Part shown: one piece after another, positions 1 to 7,019 of the stretch | Position numbering within the stretch: position 1 is the first letter of the stretch | Layout of the letters: every line of letters starts with the position of its first letter | Origin: CAYQDF01 sp964416175 | GTDB taxonomy: Bacteria > Chloroflexota > Anaerolineae > Anaerolineales > UBA4823 | NCBI GenBank assembly: GCA_964416175.1 | Contig: CAYQDF010000115.1 | Location: 1 to 10,014, forward strand | Direction of reading: 5' to 3' | Length of the DNA: 10,014 nt | Notes under the pieces: model-generated | The model's database searches: none | Told to the model about the DNA's origin: nothing | What the model saw: the letters and a program-made list of their open reading frames with translations, nothing else | Translations under genes and position numbers: made by a program

Positions 1-10
1 GAAAGCATCC

Positions 11-67
11 TGAGCGGAGCCGGGTCCTGTGCGGCGCAGTCGAAGGAGGCGCTGCGTAGTCGAAGGG
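11..67. repeat. Dispersed GAGCGGAGC / GCAGTCGAAGG repeat, copy 1
   Basis: This non-coding stretch downstream of the O-methyltransferase holds GAGCGGAGC (12-20) followed by two tandem, slightly diverged units: GCGCAGTCGAAGGA (34-47) and GCTGCGTAGTCGAAGGG (51-67). The same words recur in two other intergenic gaps of this window, at 6805-6924 and 8604-8630. It therefore looks like a dispersed intergenic repeat family and not unique sequence. I see no coding potential and no convincing terminator in 1-128. Confidence 0.6.
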
Positions 68-128
68 AACGGTTTTGCTTAATCTGACATTGTAGACTAC
101 GCAGAAACAAGCAGAAAGTTGCAGCGTT

Positions 129-773
129 TCAGGCGATCTTCACAGCGATCACCGTCCCGTCCCCGGCAGGGTAGATCGTGCTGATCAATCCTTGATCGGC
201 AGCCACCTGCTGGTTGAAGGCGCGCATCACCGGCGTGTATTCATCCTCGGGCGCTAACCCGGCGACGCTCCCTTTCCGGAAGGCGTTGTGCGCCGCGATA
301 ACTCCACCCACCCTGAGGTGGTCCACGGACCATTCGAAATATTCCGGGTAGCCGGGTTTATCGGCGTCGATGAAGACGAAGTCGAACGGCGGCGTGGAGT
401 CCATCGCCGCGAGCAATCGGCGCGCCTCCCCCACCCGGATTTCGATCCGGTCAGTCAGGCCGGCATCTGCGAAGTGCATGATTGCAATCTCTGCGTGGCG
501 GGGGTCCTTTTCCAATGTGATCAGCCTGCCGCCTGGCAGGAGGCCGCGGGCGATCCAGATGCTGCTGTAACCACCCAGCGTCCCAATCTCCAGGGCTCGC
601 TTCGCGCCGCAGGCGGAGGCGAGGAACTGGAGAAAACGCCCCTCCTCCGGCTTGACGCTGATCGCCGGGAGGTTCAACCGGGAGATATCATCCCAGGCCT
701 TCTGCAGGGCGGGATCGTGGGCAGCAAACAGGCTGCTGACGTACTGGCTGAGCTGGTCATTATAGGTGGTCAT
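129..773 (-). CDS. Class I SAM-dependent O-methyltransferase (COMT/CCoAOMT-like, methyltransferase family 3)
   Basis: This 214-residue protein has the length and motif order of the small cation-dependent O-methyltransferases (catechol / caffeoyl-CoA type), cytosolic enzymes that move a methyl group from S-adenosylmethionine to a hydroxyl. The SAM-binding motif I is ALEIGTLGGYS (60-70), an acidic residue ending the next strand is E88 in TLEKD, and the metal/substrate loop is FIDADKPGY (134-142). The position that normally reads Asp-Asn, giving two further metal ligands, reads AHNAF here, with H162-N163. The physiological substrate cannot be read from sequence. The start is the ATG at 771-773. 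No good Shine-Dalgarno lies before it, but a -10-like TATCAT ends 7 bases upstream, which suggests a leaderless mRNA. It lies 86 bases after the M28 peptidase and is probably transcribed on its own. Family assignment is secure; the metal dependence is uncertain because of the His. Confidence 0.92.
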   Translation of the reverse strand: MTTYNDQLSQYVSSLFAAHDPALQKAWDDISRLNLPAISVKPEEGRFLQFLASACGAKRALEIGTLGGYSSIWIARGLLPGGRLITLEKDPRHAEIAIMHFADAGLTDRIEIRVGEARRLLAAMDSTPPFDFVFIDADKPGYPEYFEWSVDHLRVGGVIAAHNAFRKGSVAGLAPEDEYTPVMRAFNQQVAADQGLISTIYPAGDGTVIAVKIA

Positions 774-780
774 GGAAATT

Positions 781-786
781 ATGATA
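781..786 (-). promoter_or_regulatory. Putative -10 element (TATCAT) of the O-methyltransferase, leaderless arrangement
   Basis: On the minus strand TATCAT is followed by exactly 7 bases and then the ATG of the O-methyltransferase. A transcript initiated at the usual distance from a -10 would begin at or next to the start codon. No consensus -35 is visible at 16-18 bases. The same geometry occurs before the AlkZ-related gene. Inferred from spacing only. Confidence 0.4.
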
Positions 787-859
787 CCTCACATTTTTGA
801 ATGAGACTTTCCCCTTCACTCAGGCTGTTGCCTGCACAGAGAGCACTGGGAACGATAGA

Positions 860-2185
860 TTATGGGCAGTTTGGAGAGACGGGCGCCAGTCCGTTGATCG
901 CGATTGGAAGAACGATCTGCGTCTCGTCTATGGGTTCAAGCTGGATGTCCAGGATATCCTCGTTGCCCTCGCTGATGAAAAGATCGCCGATCAGCGTATA
1001 AGGGTAGCCGGGCGCATCCGCGGACAACGTATGCCAGCCTGCCACAGCTTCGAACTGGTACTGCCCGGATTCGTTCGTCTCCGCAGTGATCGTGTACCCC
1101 CAGGCCGGGTCCAGGCTCTTCAGCGTCAGCTCTACGCCGGGGATGGGCAGCTGCGCCGCCGCGTCGAACACCATCCCGGTCAGCAGTCCGGTCTTCCCCT
1201 CCACCAGGCACCCCATGTGGGCGAAAGCTGCCAGGCCCGCCCTGACCATCTCCGTGAAATAGTCCAGGTCCTCCAGGTTTTCCAGCGTATCCTGGCTGGT
1301 GTGGTAGTAAGGATTGAAATCGCTCAGGTCCTCGATAGCGAGGATCGCAGGGAAGCCGTACTTCCAGAAGCTGGCGTGGTCGCTGGCGCTGATGGCCGGG
1401 ATGCCAGGCTCCGGCTCCAGGTCTAGGCTATATGCTGACACGACCTCCGCGAACAGGCCGGCGATGGCGGTCGAACCTGGCACCGACCCGTGGGCGTGCA
1501 GCTCCATCTTTGGCGGACTTCCCGCTGAATTCCAGGCGATCATGTCCAGGTTGATGACGCCGCGAATGTCCTCCCCGGCGCAGGCAGCCTGGCTGGCGTA
1601 CGCGTCGCTCCCCACCAGGCCCTGCTCCTCGGCGGCGAAGCTGGCGAAACGCAGCGTGCATCCAAAATCGACCTGGCTCAGGAGGTCTGCGGCAAGCATG
1701 ACGCCGATCGTGCCGCTCGCGTTGTCGTCCATCCCTGGGGCAAGAGACGTGGCCGGGAGGTCGTCGTAATGGGCGGTGAGCAGATAGACGCGCTCGGGAA
1801 GATAGCGCCCTTTTTTCTCGGCGATCACGTTGGAGAGGTTGTGGGCGCCGTAGGTGAAATCGTGGTAAGTGGTGTGCAGGCCTAACGACTGGTAATATTC
1901 GTAAAGGTAGCCCGCTGCTTTCTGTATCGCTTCTCCGCTCAGGGAGTACCTGGTTTGAAGGGTGTAAGGCTCGCCGTCGACGGTCACCGGCTTGACGCCG
2001 CTCAGGCCCTCGGCCAGGTCGATGATCTCCGCCGGGTCCACCTGGTTGATCAGCGCGGCGATGAGTGGATCGGGGATCCCCTGCGCAGCGCGCTTCCCGG
2101 GGTTGAGGATTCGCCCGGAAGCCGGCTGGGGAGGCTGCGCGATTAGTGCGCTGAGCAGGATCAGGCAGGCGAGGGCGCGGTTCAC
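860..2185 (-). CDS. Secreted M28-family zinc peptidase with C-terminal carboxypeptidase-regulatory-like domain
   Basis: This is a 441-residue extracytoplasmic metallopeptidase of the M28 (aminopeptidase Y / Aeromonas aminopeptidase) family. Residues 1-24 form a signal peptide (hydrophobic LACLILLSALIA core, PASG cleavage region). The two-zinc site is complete by comparison with the Aeromonas enzyme: H139 and D141 in AHYDD, the bridging Asp in GMDDNASG (153-154), catalytic E186 and ligand E187 in AAEEQG, D214 in NLDMI, and H295 in YYHTSQDT. The conserved SDH lies at 268-270. Residues about 333-417 (from GLLTGMVFDAAAQLPIPGVE) resemble a CarboxypepD_reg/Ig-like beta-sandwich, often used for folding or surface association. 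The last 20 or so residues are a short unassigned tail. The start is GTG at 2183-2185, overlapping the stop of the upstream nitroreductase by 4 bases (GTGA), so translation is probably coupled. Substrate is probably N-terminal residues of peptides; specificity is not readable. Confidence 0.93.
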   Translation of the reverse strand: MNRALACLILLSALIAQPPQPASGRILNPGKRAAQGIPDPLIAALINQVDPAEIIDLAEGLSGVKPVTVDGEPYTLQTRYSLSGEAIQKAAGYLYEYYQSLGLHTTYHDFTYGAHNLSNVIAEKKGRYLPERVYLLTAHYDDLPATSLAPGMDDNASGTIGVMLAADLLSQVDFGCTLRFASFAAEEQGLVGSDAYASQAACAGEDIRGVINLDMIAWNSAGSPPKMELHAHGSVPGSTAIAGLFAEVVSAYSLDLEPEPGIPAISASDHASFWKYGFPAILAIEDLSDFNPYYHTSQDTLENLEDLDYFTEMVRAGLAAFAHMGCLVEGKTGLLTGMVFDAAAQLPIPGVELTLKSLDPAWGYTITAETNESGQYQFEAVAGWHTLSADAPGYPYTLIGDLFISEGNEDILDIQLEPIDETQIVLPIAINGLAPVSPNCP

Positions 2186-2694
2186 CAGCGGTCCCGGTGT
2201 ACGATTTCAGCCAGAGGCCGGCGCCCGCTTTTGCGGGGAGCGCTGGTCAGGTCGGCCGATTCGAGCGGGTAGCCGAAAGACAGGGCGATCCGCAGGTGCC
2301 ACTCAGCGGGGAAGCCCAGGATTTCGCGCGCTTTCTCCGGGTCGTAAATGCTCGCCAGGCAGGAACCGACCCCGAGTTCCCAGGCCGCCAGCTGCATATA
2401 GGCCGCAGCCTGGCCGGCGTCGAACATCACGCTGAAGCGGCTCGCCGGGTCTGGAGTGAGAATTGCGACCCCCAGGGCGGCGCCGCCCAGGTGTCCAGCG
2501 TAGGCGCCGGTCTCAGCCAAAGCTTTCAGGAGCGCGCGGTCGGTGAGGGCGATGAAATGCCAGGGCTGGGTGTTCTTGGAGCTCTGCGCACGCCGCCCCG
2601 CATTGAGGATCTTCTGGATGACATCTTCCGGCAGCGGCTCATCTTTGAATCTACGCACCGCGCGTTTGAGGCGAATCGCATCCAAAACGTTCAT
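2182..2694 (-). CDS. Nitroreductase-family FMN oxidoreductase
   Basis: At 170 residues this is a short, single-domain member of the nitroreductase superfamily, soluble flavoproteins that use FMN and NAD(P)H to reduce diverse substrates. Visible hallmarks are the N-terminal KRAVRRF (10-16), which contacts the FMN phosphate, QSSKNTQPWHF (37-47), the helix DAGQAAAYMQLAAWELGVGSC (92-112) and SFGYP (139-143), ending in a GRRPLAEIVH tail (157-166). Start ATG 2692-2694 has a good AGGAG nine bases upstream, so this gene can be translated independently. Its stop overlaps the GTG of the M28 peptidase, so the two form a pair. A hairpin and 86 bases separate it from the DRTGG gene upstream, so it may or may not share that transcript. 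The family is clear; the true substrate (quinone, nitro compound or other) is unknown. Confidence 0.92.
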   Translation of the reverse strand: MNVLDAIRLKRAVRRFKDEPLPEDVIQKILNAGRRAQSSKNTQPWHFIALTDRALLKALAETGAYAGHLGGAALGVAILTPDPASRFSVMFDAGQAAAYMQLAAWELGVGSCLASIYDPEKAREILGFPAEWHLRIALSFGYPLESADLTSAPRKSGRRPLAEIVHRDRW

Positions 2695-2745
2695 CCAGAC
2701 TCTCTCCTATCCGGCGCATTCAGCTGGCTCCGACCTGCCGGGAAT

Positions 2746-2779
2746 GCACCGTGCGCGATCGGCCGGCTGTCCACGGTGC
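2746..2779 (-). terminator. Hairpin directly after the DRTGG gene (possible terminator or processing site)
   Basis: GCACCGTG (2746-2753) and CACGGTGC (2772-2779) are perfect 8-bp inverted arms around an 18-base GC-rich interior that can pair further. The minus-strand hairpin starts two bases after the stop codon of the DRTGG gene. No U-run follows, so it is not a textbook intrinsic terminator; it could equally be an mRNA-stabilising or attenuating stem between that operon and the nitroreductase/M28 pair. Confidence 0.45.
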
Positions 2780-2780
2780 T

Positions 2781-3890
2781 TCACCCGGTTTTATTGTTTT
2801 TTATTCCAATTACCGCGCAGAGCCTGTCGAAATCCACGTGCGCATCGAACAGCTCCTCGAATTCAACCAGCTTGGCTTCCTGGCCCAGGCGGGATTTCCC
2901 GAACACGCGCTCGATCGCTTCCACGGTCTCCATCGTGTTGTCGCGCACAAGGAGCACAGCCACGCCCAGGGATTCAGCCTGCTTGACGATCAGAGGGCTG
3001 GGGTGGAGGTTGCCGGTCAGGATAAGGCAGGTGGTCGAGGTCTCCAGCGCAGCCAGCTGGATGTCCGTGCGGTCGCCGCCGGTGATGACAGCCTTGTTCG
3101 CCTGTTCGCGGAAGCGGTGCAGGGCGGTGTCAGCGGTCATGGCGCCCACGGTCAGGGTCTCGACACGCGCCTGGGGGTCCGTTCCCTCGGTCAGGATGCG
3201 AGCGTCGAGCACCTGGACCAGCTCTCCCACGGTCAGCGCAGCCAGGCGGCTGACCTCCGGCAGCACGCCGAAGATGGGCACGCCGCGCTTCTCCAGGTAC
3301 GGGACAGCCAGCTCGTGGACGAAATCTGCAGCTTCTGCGGGCACCCGGTTGAGGATTGCGCCGCACATGGAGTCCCGCATTCGCGCCAGGGCCGACAGCG
3401 CGTCGTCCAGCAGCCGGATGTCCGAGCGGTACTTGACGATCACAATCACACAGCTGCTCAAGGCTCGCGCCACTTCCGGGGTGGGCAGGTGGACGGCATG
3501 TCCCTCCCGCAGGCTGCCGCCGCCTTCCAGGAGCAGGATATCCATCCCGACGCTGGCATTGTGATAGGCGGCCAGCACTTCGGCCATCAGGTCGATCTCG
3601 GCGCCTTCCCCTGCGATCAGCGGAGCGCGCAGTCGCTCTCGCAGGAATTCCGGCGTGATGACGACCGGGGAGAGCTCCCACGGCTTTGCTTCCAGGCCAA
3701 GGATTTCTTTGACGAAGGTCGCATCCTCGTCGGCGATCCTGCCGGCCACCCACCAGGGCTGCAGGCTCAGCGGCTTGAGATAGCCGACTTTGAACCCGTC
3801 TGCCTGGAGGTGTTTGCCGAGCGCCAGGATGGCGGCGGTCTTACCGGAGAAGCGTTCGACGGAGGTGATATAGATAGATTTCACAGGCAT
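2781..3890 (-). CDS. BioD-like P-loop (AAA_26) plus DRTGG domain protein, Pta N-terminal-region homologue
   Basis: The 369 residues match the stand-alone version of the regulatory N-terminal half of long phosphotransacetylases, without the catalytic PTA domain. Residues 1-215 form a dethiobiotin-synthetase-like P-loop domain: ITSVERFSGKT (8-18) is a Walker A variant, LEGGGS (121-126) matches the Walker B-like loop, and AILNRVP (178-184) closes the nucleotide site. Residues about 245-330 form the DRTGG domain, with VITGGDRTDIQ at 268-278. Its start is 11 bases after the stop of the ADP-forming acyl-CoA synthetase, and an AGGAAAGGG ribosome site overlaps that stop, so the two are co-transcribed. 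Family members often sit beside acetate-activating or acetate-forming enzymes, so a nucleotide-sensing regulatory role in acetyl-CoA/acetate metabolism is likely but inferred. It is not itself expected to be a phosphotransacetylase, nor a true BioD. Domain call is strong; function is open. Confidence 0.85.
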   Translation of the reverse strand: MPVKSIYITSVERFSGKTAAILALGKHLQADGFKVGYLKPLSLQPWWVAGRIADEDATFVKEILGLEAKPWELSPVVITPEFLRERLRAPLIAGEGAEIDLMAEVLAAYHNASVGMDILLLEGGGSLREGHAVHLPTPEVARALSSCVIVIVKYRSDIRLLDDALSALARMRDSMCGAILNRVPAEAADFVHELAVPYLEKRGVPIFGVLPEVSRLAALTVGELVQVLDARILTEGTDPQARVETLTVGAMTADTALHRFREQANKAVITGGDRTDIQLAALETSTTCLILTGNLHPSPLIVKQAESLGVAVLLVRDNTMETVEAIERVFGKSRLGQEAKLVEFEELFDAHVDFDRLCAVIGIKNNKTG

Positions 3891-3901
3891 TTTCCCTTTC
3901 C

Positions 3902-6073
3902 TCAGGCTCTAAGGGTTTGTACATCCCTCAGCGCCTTCCCTTGGGGGTCTTCCGGTTTGGATAAGACCAGGCGCATGTCGATGGCGATCGCTCCCTCGCC
4001 GCGTGGGTATACCACCAGAGGGTTGATGTCCAGCTCGACAATCTCCGGGAAGTCCTGGACCAGCTGCCCGATCCGGAGCAGGGCATCGACGATGGCTTTC
4101 TTGTCCAGAGGCGGCTGGCCGCGCACACCTTCCAGGATGGCGTGAGAGCGGATTTCGGTCAGCATCTCCTCCGCTTCCTGGACGGAGAACGGCGCCACCC
4201 GAAAGGTGACGTCTTTGAGGGTCTCCACATAGATGCCGCCCAGGCCAAAGGTGATCAGCGGGCCAAACTGCGGGTCTCGGTTCATCCCCACCAGGACTTC
4301 CTGCCCGCCGCCCGGCGCCATCTCTTGCACCAGGCACCCCCAGATGTGCGCTTCAGGCACGTAGCGCTGGGCGCGGTAAACCATCAGCTCGAAGGCATCC
4401 CGGACGTCGTCTGGGCCTTTCAATCCAACCTTGACGCCGCCAACGTCGGTCTTGTGCAAGATGTCTGGGGATGCGATTTTGAGCACGACGGGGTAGCCAA
4501 TCTTCCGGGCAATTTCGATCGCCTGTTCAGGGCTGGCTGCCAGCTCAGACTTGGGGATCGGCAATCCATACGCGGTCAAGACGCGGCGAGCTTCTGCATC
4601 GCCGATCGCCAGGCGCTTTGCGGAACGGGCTTGGTCGATCACAGACCGGACCGCAGCCCGGTCCACCTCGAACCTGGCGAATTGCGGTGCTTCCCGCGCG
4701 CGGATCTTTCGGTAGTCTGCCATGGCTTTGAAGGCGAGCGCAGCCCGCTCCGGGAACGGGTAGTTGGGCACTCCGTACACGTGCAGTTGCTCGATCCCGG
4801 ATTCCACCCTCGCCTCGCCCATGAAGCAGGCGATGACGGGTTTTTCACCGCTGGCGATCTCCCCGACTGCCCTGGCGGTCTCTTCGATCTCGGTCATCGC
4901 TTGCGGGGTGAGGACGACCAGCAGGCCATCCACGTTGGGATCCTTGATGACCGTCTCGAGGGCGAACCGGTAGCGGTCGGCGCGGGCGTCTCCCAACACG
5001 TCGACCGGATTTGCGGCGCTGGCTGCGTCTGGCAGGTATTCCTGGAGGGCTGTGATGGTCTCGTTCTTGAAGCGGGCCAGGGAAAGCCCGGCGCGCTCCA
5101 ACGCGTCGGTCGCCAGGATGCCCGGCCCCCCGGCGTTGGTGACGATGGCGATGCGCTCTCCTCCCAGCAGAGGCTGGTACCCCATCGCCAGGGCGATGTC
5201 GAAGAGCGACTGCATCGATTCGGCGCGCAGCACGCCGGCCTGGAGGAATGCCGCATGGTAGGCCTGCTCGGAGCCGGCGAGCGAGCCGGTGTGGGAAGAC
5301 ACTGCCCGGGAACCGGCCTGAGTCACGCCGGATTTGATAGCCACGACCGGCTTGGTCCCCGTGACCCTGCGGGCGACCTGGATGAATTCCTGCCCGTCCG
5401 CCATCCCTTCAGAGTAGATCAATATCACGCGGGTGTGCTCGTCTTCGCACCAGGCATTGAGCAGGTCGATTTCGTCGACGTCAGCTTTATTCCCCAGGCT
5501 GACGAATTTAGACAGCCCCAGCCGCCCGGCGAGGGCGATATCGAGCACTGCGGTGCCGAGCGCCCCTGATTGGGACATGAAAGCCATGGGACCTTTCGGC
5601 GGCGTTCCGGCGGCGAAGGAGGCGTTAAGCGGCGTGAAAGTATCGATGACTCCCAGGCAATTTGGGCCGATCAGCCGGATGCCGTATTCGCGCGCGATCT
5701 CGATCAGCTCGAGTTCGCGCTCCAACCCTTCCCGCCCCGCTTCGCGGAAGCCGGCGCTGATGACCACTGCTGCCGGGATGCCTTTCTCCCCGCAGGTGCG
5801 CAGGGCATCCGGGACGTGCGGGTACGGGATGACGACCACCGCCAGGTCGATCGGGTCAGGGACATCTAAAACGCTGGGATACGCCGGAAAGCCCAGCACC
5901 TCGCGGGCGTTCAGATTGATCGGGAAGACTTTCCCGATTTCAGAATAGCCGCCGTCGATCAGGTTTTTCACCACGGCATAGCCGAGCTTCTCCGGGCTGG
6001 TGGAAGCTCCTATCACCGCCACTGAAGCTGGTTTGAAGAAAGCGGTCAGTCCAGTCTGGTTGGCGAGTCTCAT
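3902..6073 (-). CDS. ADP-forming acetate/acyl-CoA synthetase, fused alpha-beta
   Basis: This 723-residue cytosolic enzyme catalyses acyl-CoA + ADP + Pi = acid + CoA + ATP, making ATP by substrate-level phosphorylation from acetyl-CoA or related thioesters; it can run in reverse. The domain order is the usual fused alpha-beta form: a CoA-binding Rossmann domain (1-140, GAST 22-25, GPNCLG 136-141), succinyl-CoA-ligase-like domains (150-460) and an ATP-grasp domain (about 490-710). The phosphohistidine is expected at H261 in SSHTGSLAGS, and the second, beta-side His at H540 in ILHKTDVGG. FGLGGIYVETLKD (609-621) and ELDINPLVVYP (680-690) are typical ATP-grasp landmarks. It starts 7 bases after the lipoprotein stop with only a weak ribosome site, so it probably depends on translation of that gene, and it is followed after 11 bases by the DRTGG gene. 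Acid specificity (acetate, propionate, branched or aryl acids) cannot be decided. Confidence 0.95.
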   Translation of the reverse strand: MRLANQTGLTAFFKPASVAVIGASTSPEKLGYAVVKNLIDGGYSEIGKVFPINLNAREVLGFPAYPSVLDVPDPIDLAVVVIPYPHVPDALRTCGEKGIPAAVVISAGFREAGREGLERELELIEIAREYGIRLIGPNCLGVIDTFTPLNASFAAGTPPKGPMAFMSQSGALGTAVLDIALAGRLGLSKFVSLGNKADVDEIDLLNAWCEDEHTRVILIYSEGMADGQEFIQVARRVTGTKPVVAIKSGVTQAGSRAVSSHTGSLAGSEQAYHAAFLQAGVLRAESMQSLFDIALAMGYQPLLGGERIAIVTNAGGPGILATDALERAGLSLARFKNETITALQEYLPDAASAANPVDVLGDARADRYRFALETVIKDPNVDGLLVVLTPQAMTEIEETARAVGEIASGEKPVIACFMGEARVESGIEQLHVYGVPNYPFPERAALAFKAMADYRKIRAREAPQFARFEVDRAAVRSVIDQARSAKRLAIGDAEARRVLTAYGLPIPKSELAASPEQAIEIARKIGYPVVLKIASPDILHKTDVGGVKVGLKGPDDVRDAFELMVYRAQRYVPEAHIWGCLVQEMAPGGGQEVLVGMNRDPQFGPLITFGLGGIYVETLKDVTFRVAPFSVQEAEEMLTEIRSHAILEGVRGQPPLDKKAIVDALLRIGQLVQDFPEIVELDINPLVVYPRGEGAIAIDMRLVLSKPEDPQGKALRDVQTLRA

Positions 6074-6080
6074 CCAGAGT

Positions 6081-6746
6081 CTAGCGAGGTGTGATCGTGA
6101 TCAGGATGACCGTCTGCCGGGTGAGAGGGCTGGCTGTCAGGGTGATCGTCGCGATCCGCTCAAACTTGGCGTAGCGCAGAATCGCGGCGTTTTCCGTCTC
6201 CATTGAGCCCTCAGCGAGTGGCTCCCAGCCGTTGAAGGGCATGGAGGTCTTGTAGAAATCGACGGCGGTGGGAAGATCGACTGTCGCTGCATAGGAGACA
6301 ATGTAAGCGTTTGCGAAGAACTGCGAGCGCGTTTCCCGCGCGAGCACGGGGATGTCATCCGGCGGTTGCCCCGCGGGGAGCGATTCAGTCGCGAGGGACT
6401 GGACAGTTGCCAGCAGGTCGCCAGGCTCCTGGGTAAGGTAAGCTTCCACGGTTTCCAGGAATCCTTCTTCGGCTGCCTGGGTTGCCAGCGCCTCTCCGGT
6501 GGCGATCAATGGCGGGCCTTCTTGCGTGGCAAAAGCCCGGGCCGTTGCCAGGGCATCGCTCTCGCTGATCTCGGTGGCGATGCCCTGCGCCTGGGTGATC
6601 ATGGCCTGCGCCTGGGTGGCGATGGATTCAGCAGTTCCCCGGACCGCTTCGTAATCTTCCCCCAGTCCGGTCAATGAATTGCAGGCCAGCGCCAGGACGA
6701 GGAAGGTTGTCGGGAACCAGAGGATCCGGAATACTTTTTTCTGCAT
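6081..6746 (-). CDS. Predicted lipoprotein with Ala/Thr/Gln-rich helical region, function unknown
   Basis: I do not recognise a named family. Counted from the preferred start, the 221-residue protein has an N-terminal basic stretch, a hydrophobic segment (about 8-21) and a lipobox-like end LALAC with Cys22, followed by Asn-Ser, so it is probably a membrane-anchored lipoprotein outside the cell membrane. Residues about 35-125 are rich in Ala, Thr, Gln and Glu with a recurring IATQAQ / ALATQA / SLATES pattern, suggesting a long amphipathic helix or coiled coil. Residues about 130-221 look like a compact mixed alpha/beta domain ending in strands (TITLTASPLTRQTVILITI). The ATG at 6744-6746 is preferred over GTG 6753-6755 and ATG 6750-6752 because AGGAG lies 8 bases before it. 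It is the first gene of the cluster with the acyl-CoA synthetase, 7 bases away, but a functional link is not evident from sequence. Confidence 0.75.
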   Translation of the reverse strand: MQKKVFRILWFPTTFLVLALACNSLTGLGEDYEAVRGTAESIATQAQAMITQAQGIATEISESDALATARAFATQEGPPLIATGEALATQAAEEGFLETVEAYLTQEPGDLLATVQSLATESLPAGQPPDDIPVLARETRSQFFANAYIVSYAATVDLPTAVDFYKTSMPFNGWEPLAEGSMETENAAILRYAKFERIATITLTASPLTRQTVILITITPR

Positions 6747-6754
6747 TCTCATCA

Positions 6755-6759
6755 CTCCT
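6755..6759 (-). promoter_or_regulatory. Ribosome binding site deciding the lipoprotein start
   Basis: AGGAG on the minus strand sits 8 bases before the ATG at 6744-6746, only 2 bases before the ATG at 6750-6752, and directly abuts the upstream GTG. Spacing therefore supports the most downstream of the three possible starts. Confidence 0.7.
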
Positions 6760-6774
6760 AGGTAGGCTTTTCTG

Positions 6775-6780
6775 ATTGTA
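6775..6780 (-). promoter_or_regulatory. Putative -10 (TACAAT) for the lipoprotein-synthetase-DRTGG operon
   Basis: TACAAT on the minus strand would start transcription near 6768, giving a leader of about 20 bases that contains the AGGAG ribosome site. The -35 is weak (TTATTC-like at 16 bases). It is the best promoter candidate before the operon; there is no experimental support. Confidence 0.4.
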
Positions 6781-6804
6781 CCTTAATGTCAGTTCGGAAT
6801 AACC

Positions 6805-6924
6805 GCCGTTTCGACTGCGTGGGGTACCTACCCCTCCGTACCCGCGGGACATGTCTAAGCGGAGCAGGGTCTAAGTCCCGAGCTGGCGCGGGAGCAGTCG
6901 CAGAACCCCGCCGCTCCGCTCAGG
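6805..6924 (-). repeat. Dispersed GAGCGGAGC / GCAGTCGAA repeat, copy 2
   Basis: On the minus strand this gap holds CCTGAGCGGAGCGGCGGGG (6906-6924) and, further on, CGCAGTCGAA (6810-6819), the same words as copy 1 near the window start. Between them lie short symmetric pieces such as GGGGTA-CC-TACCCC and a GCGGAGC/GCTCCGC pair (6859-6865 with 6913-6919). The stretch separates the oxidoreductase remnant from the lipoprotein operon and has no gene. A structured transcript end is possible but not shown. Confidence 0.5.
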
Positions 6925-7019
6925 GCGCTGGTTGGGTTTATCCCGAATTCATGTTACCTGACATTCCGCAAGGCAGCTTCCCGGTCCTCTCCAGACTCCC
7001 GGGCGGCACATAGCCTGTC

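Noticed and set aside
821..834. CAGGC-TGTT-GCCTG hairpin after the M28 gene as a terminator
   Set aside because: Only five base pairs and no T-run on the transcript side; too weak to call.
2816..2840. AGCCTGTCGAAAT near the end of the DRTGG gene as another repeat copy
   Set aside because: Only a short, partial resemblance to the TCGAA words; it lies in frame inside coding sequence and can be chance.
2197..4145. Long plus-strand open frames opposite the nitroreductase and DRTGG genes
   Set aside because: Low-complexity Arg/Ser- or Gln/His-rich translations typical of antisense GC-rich frames, crossing gene boundaries.
3902..5600. Long plus-strand open frames opposite the acyl-CoA synthetase, up to 475 codons
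   Set aside because: They are antisense shadows of a GC-rich gene with full family motifs on the minus strand; their own translations show no recognisable domain.
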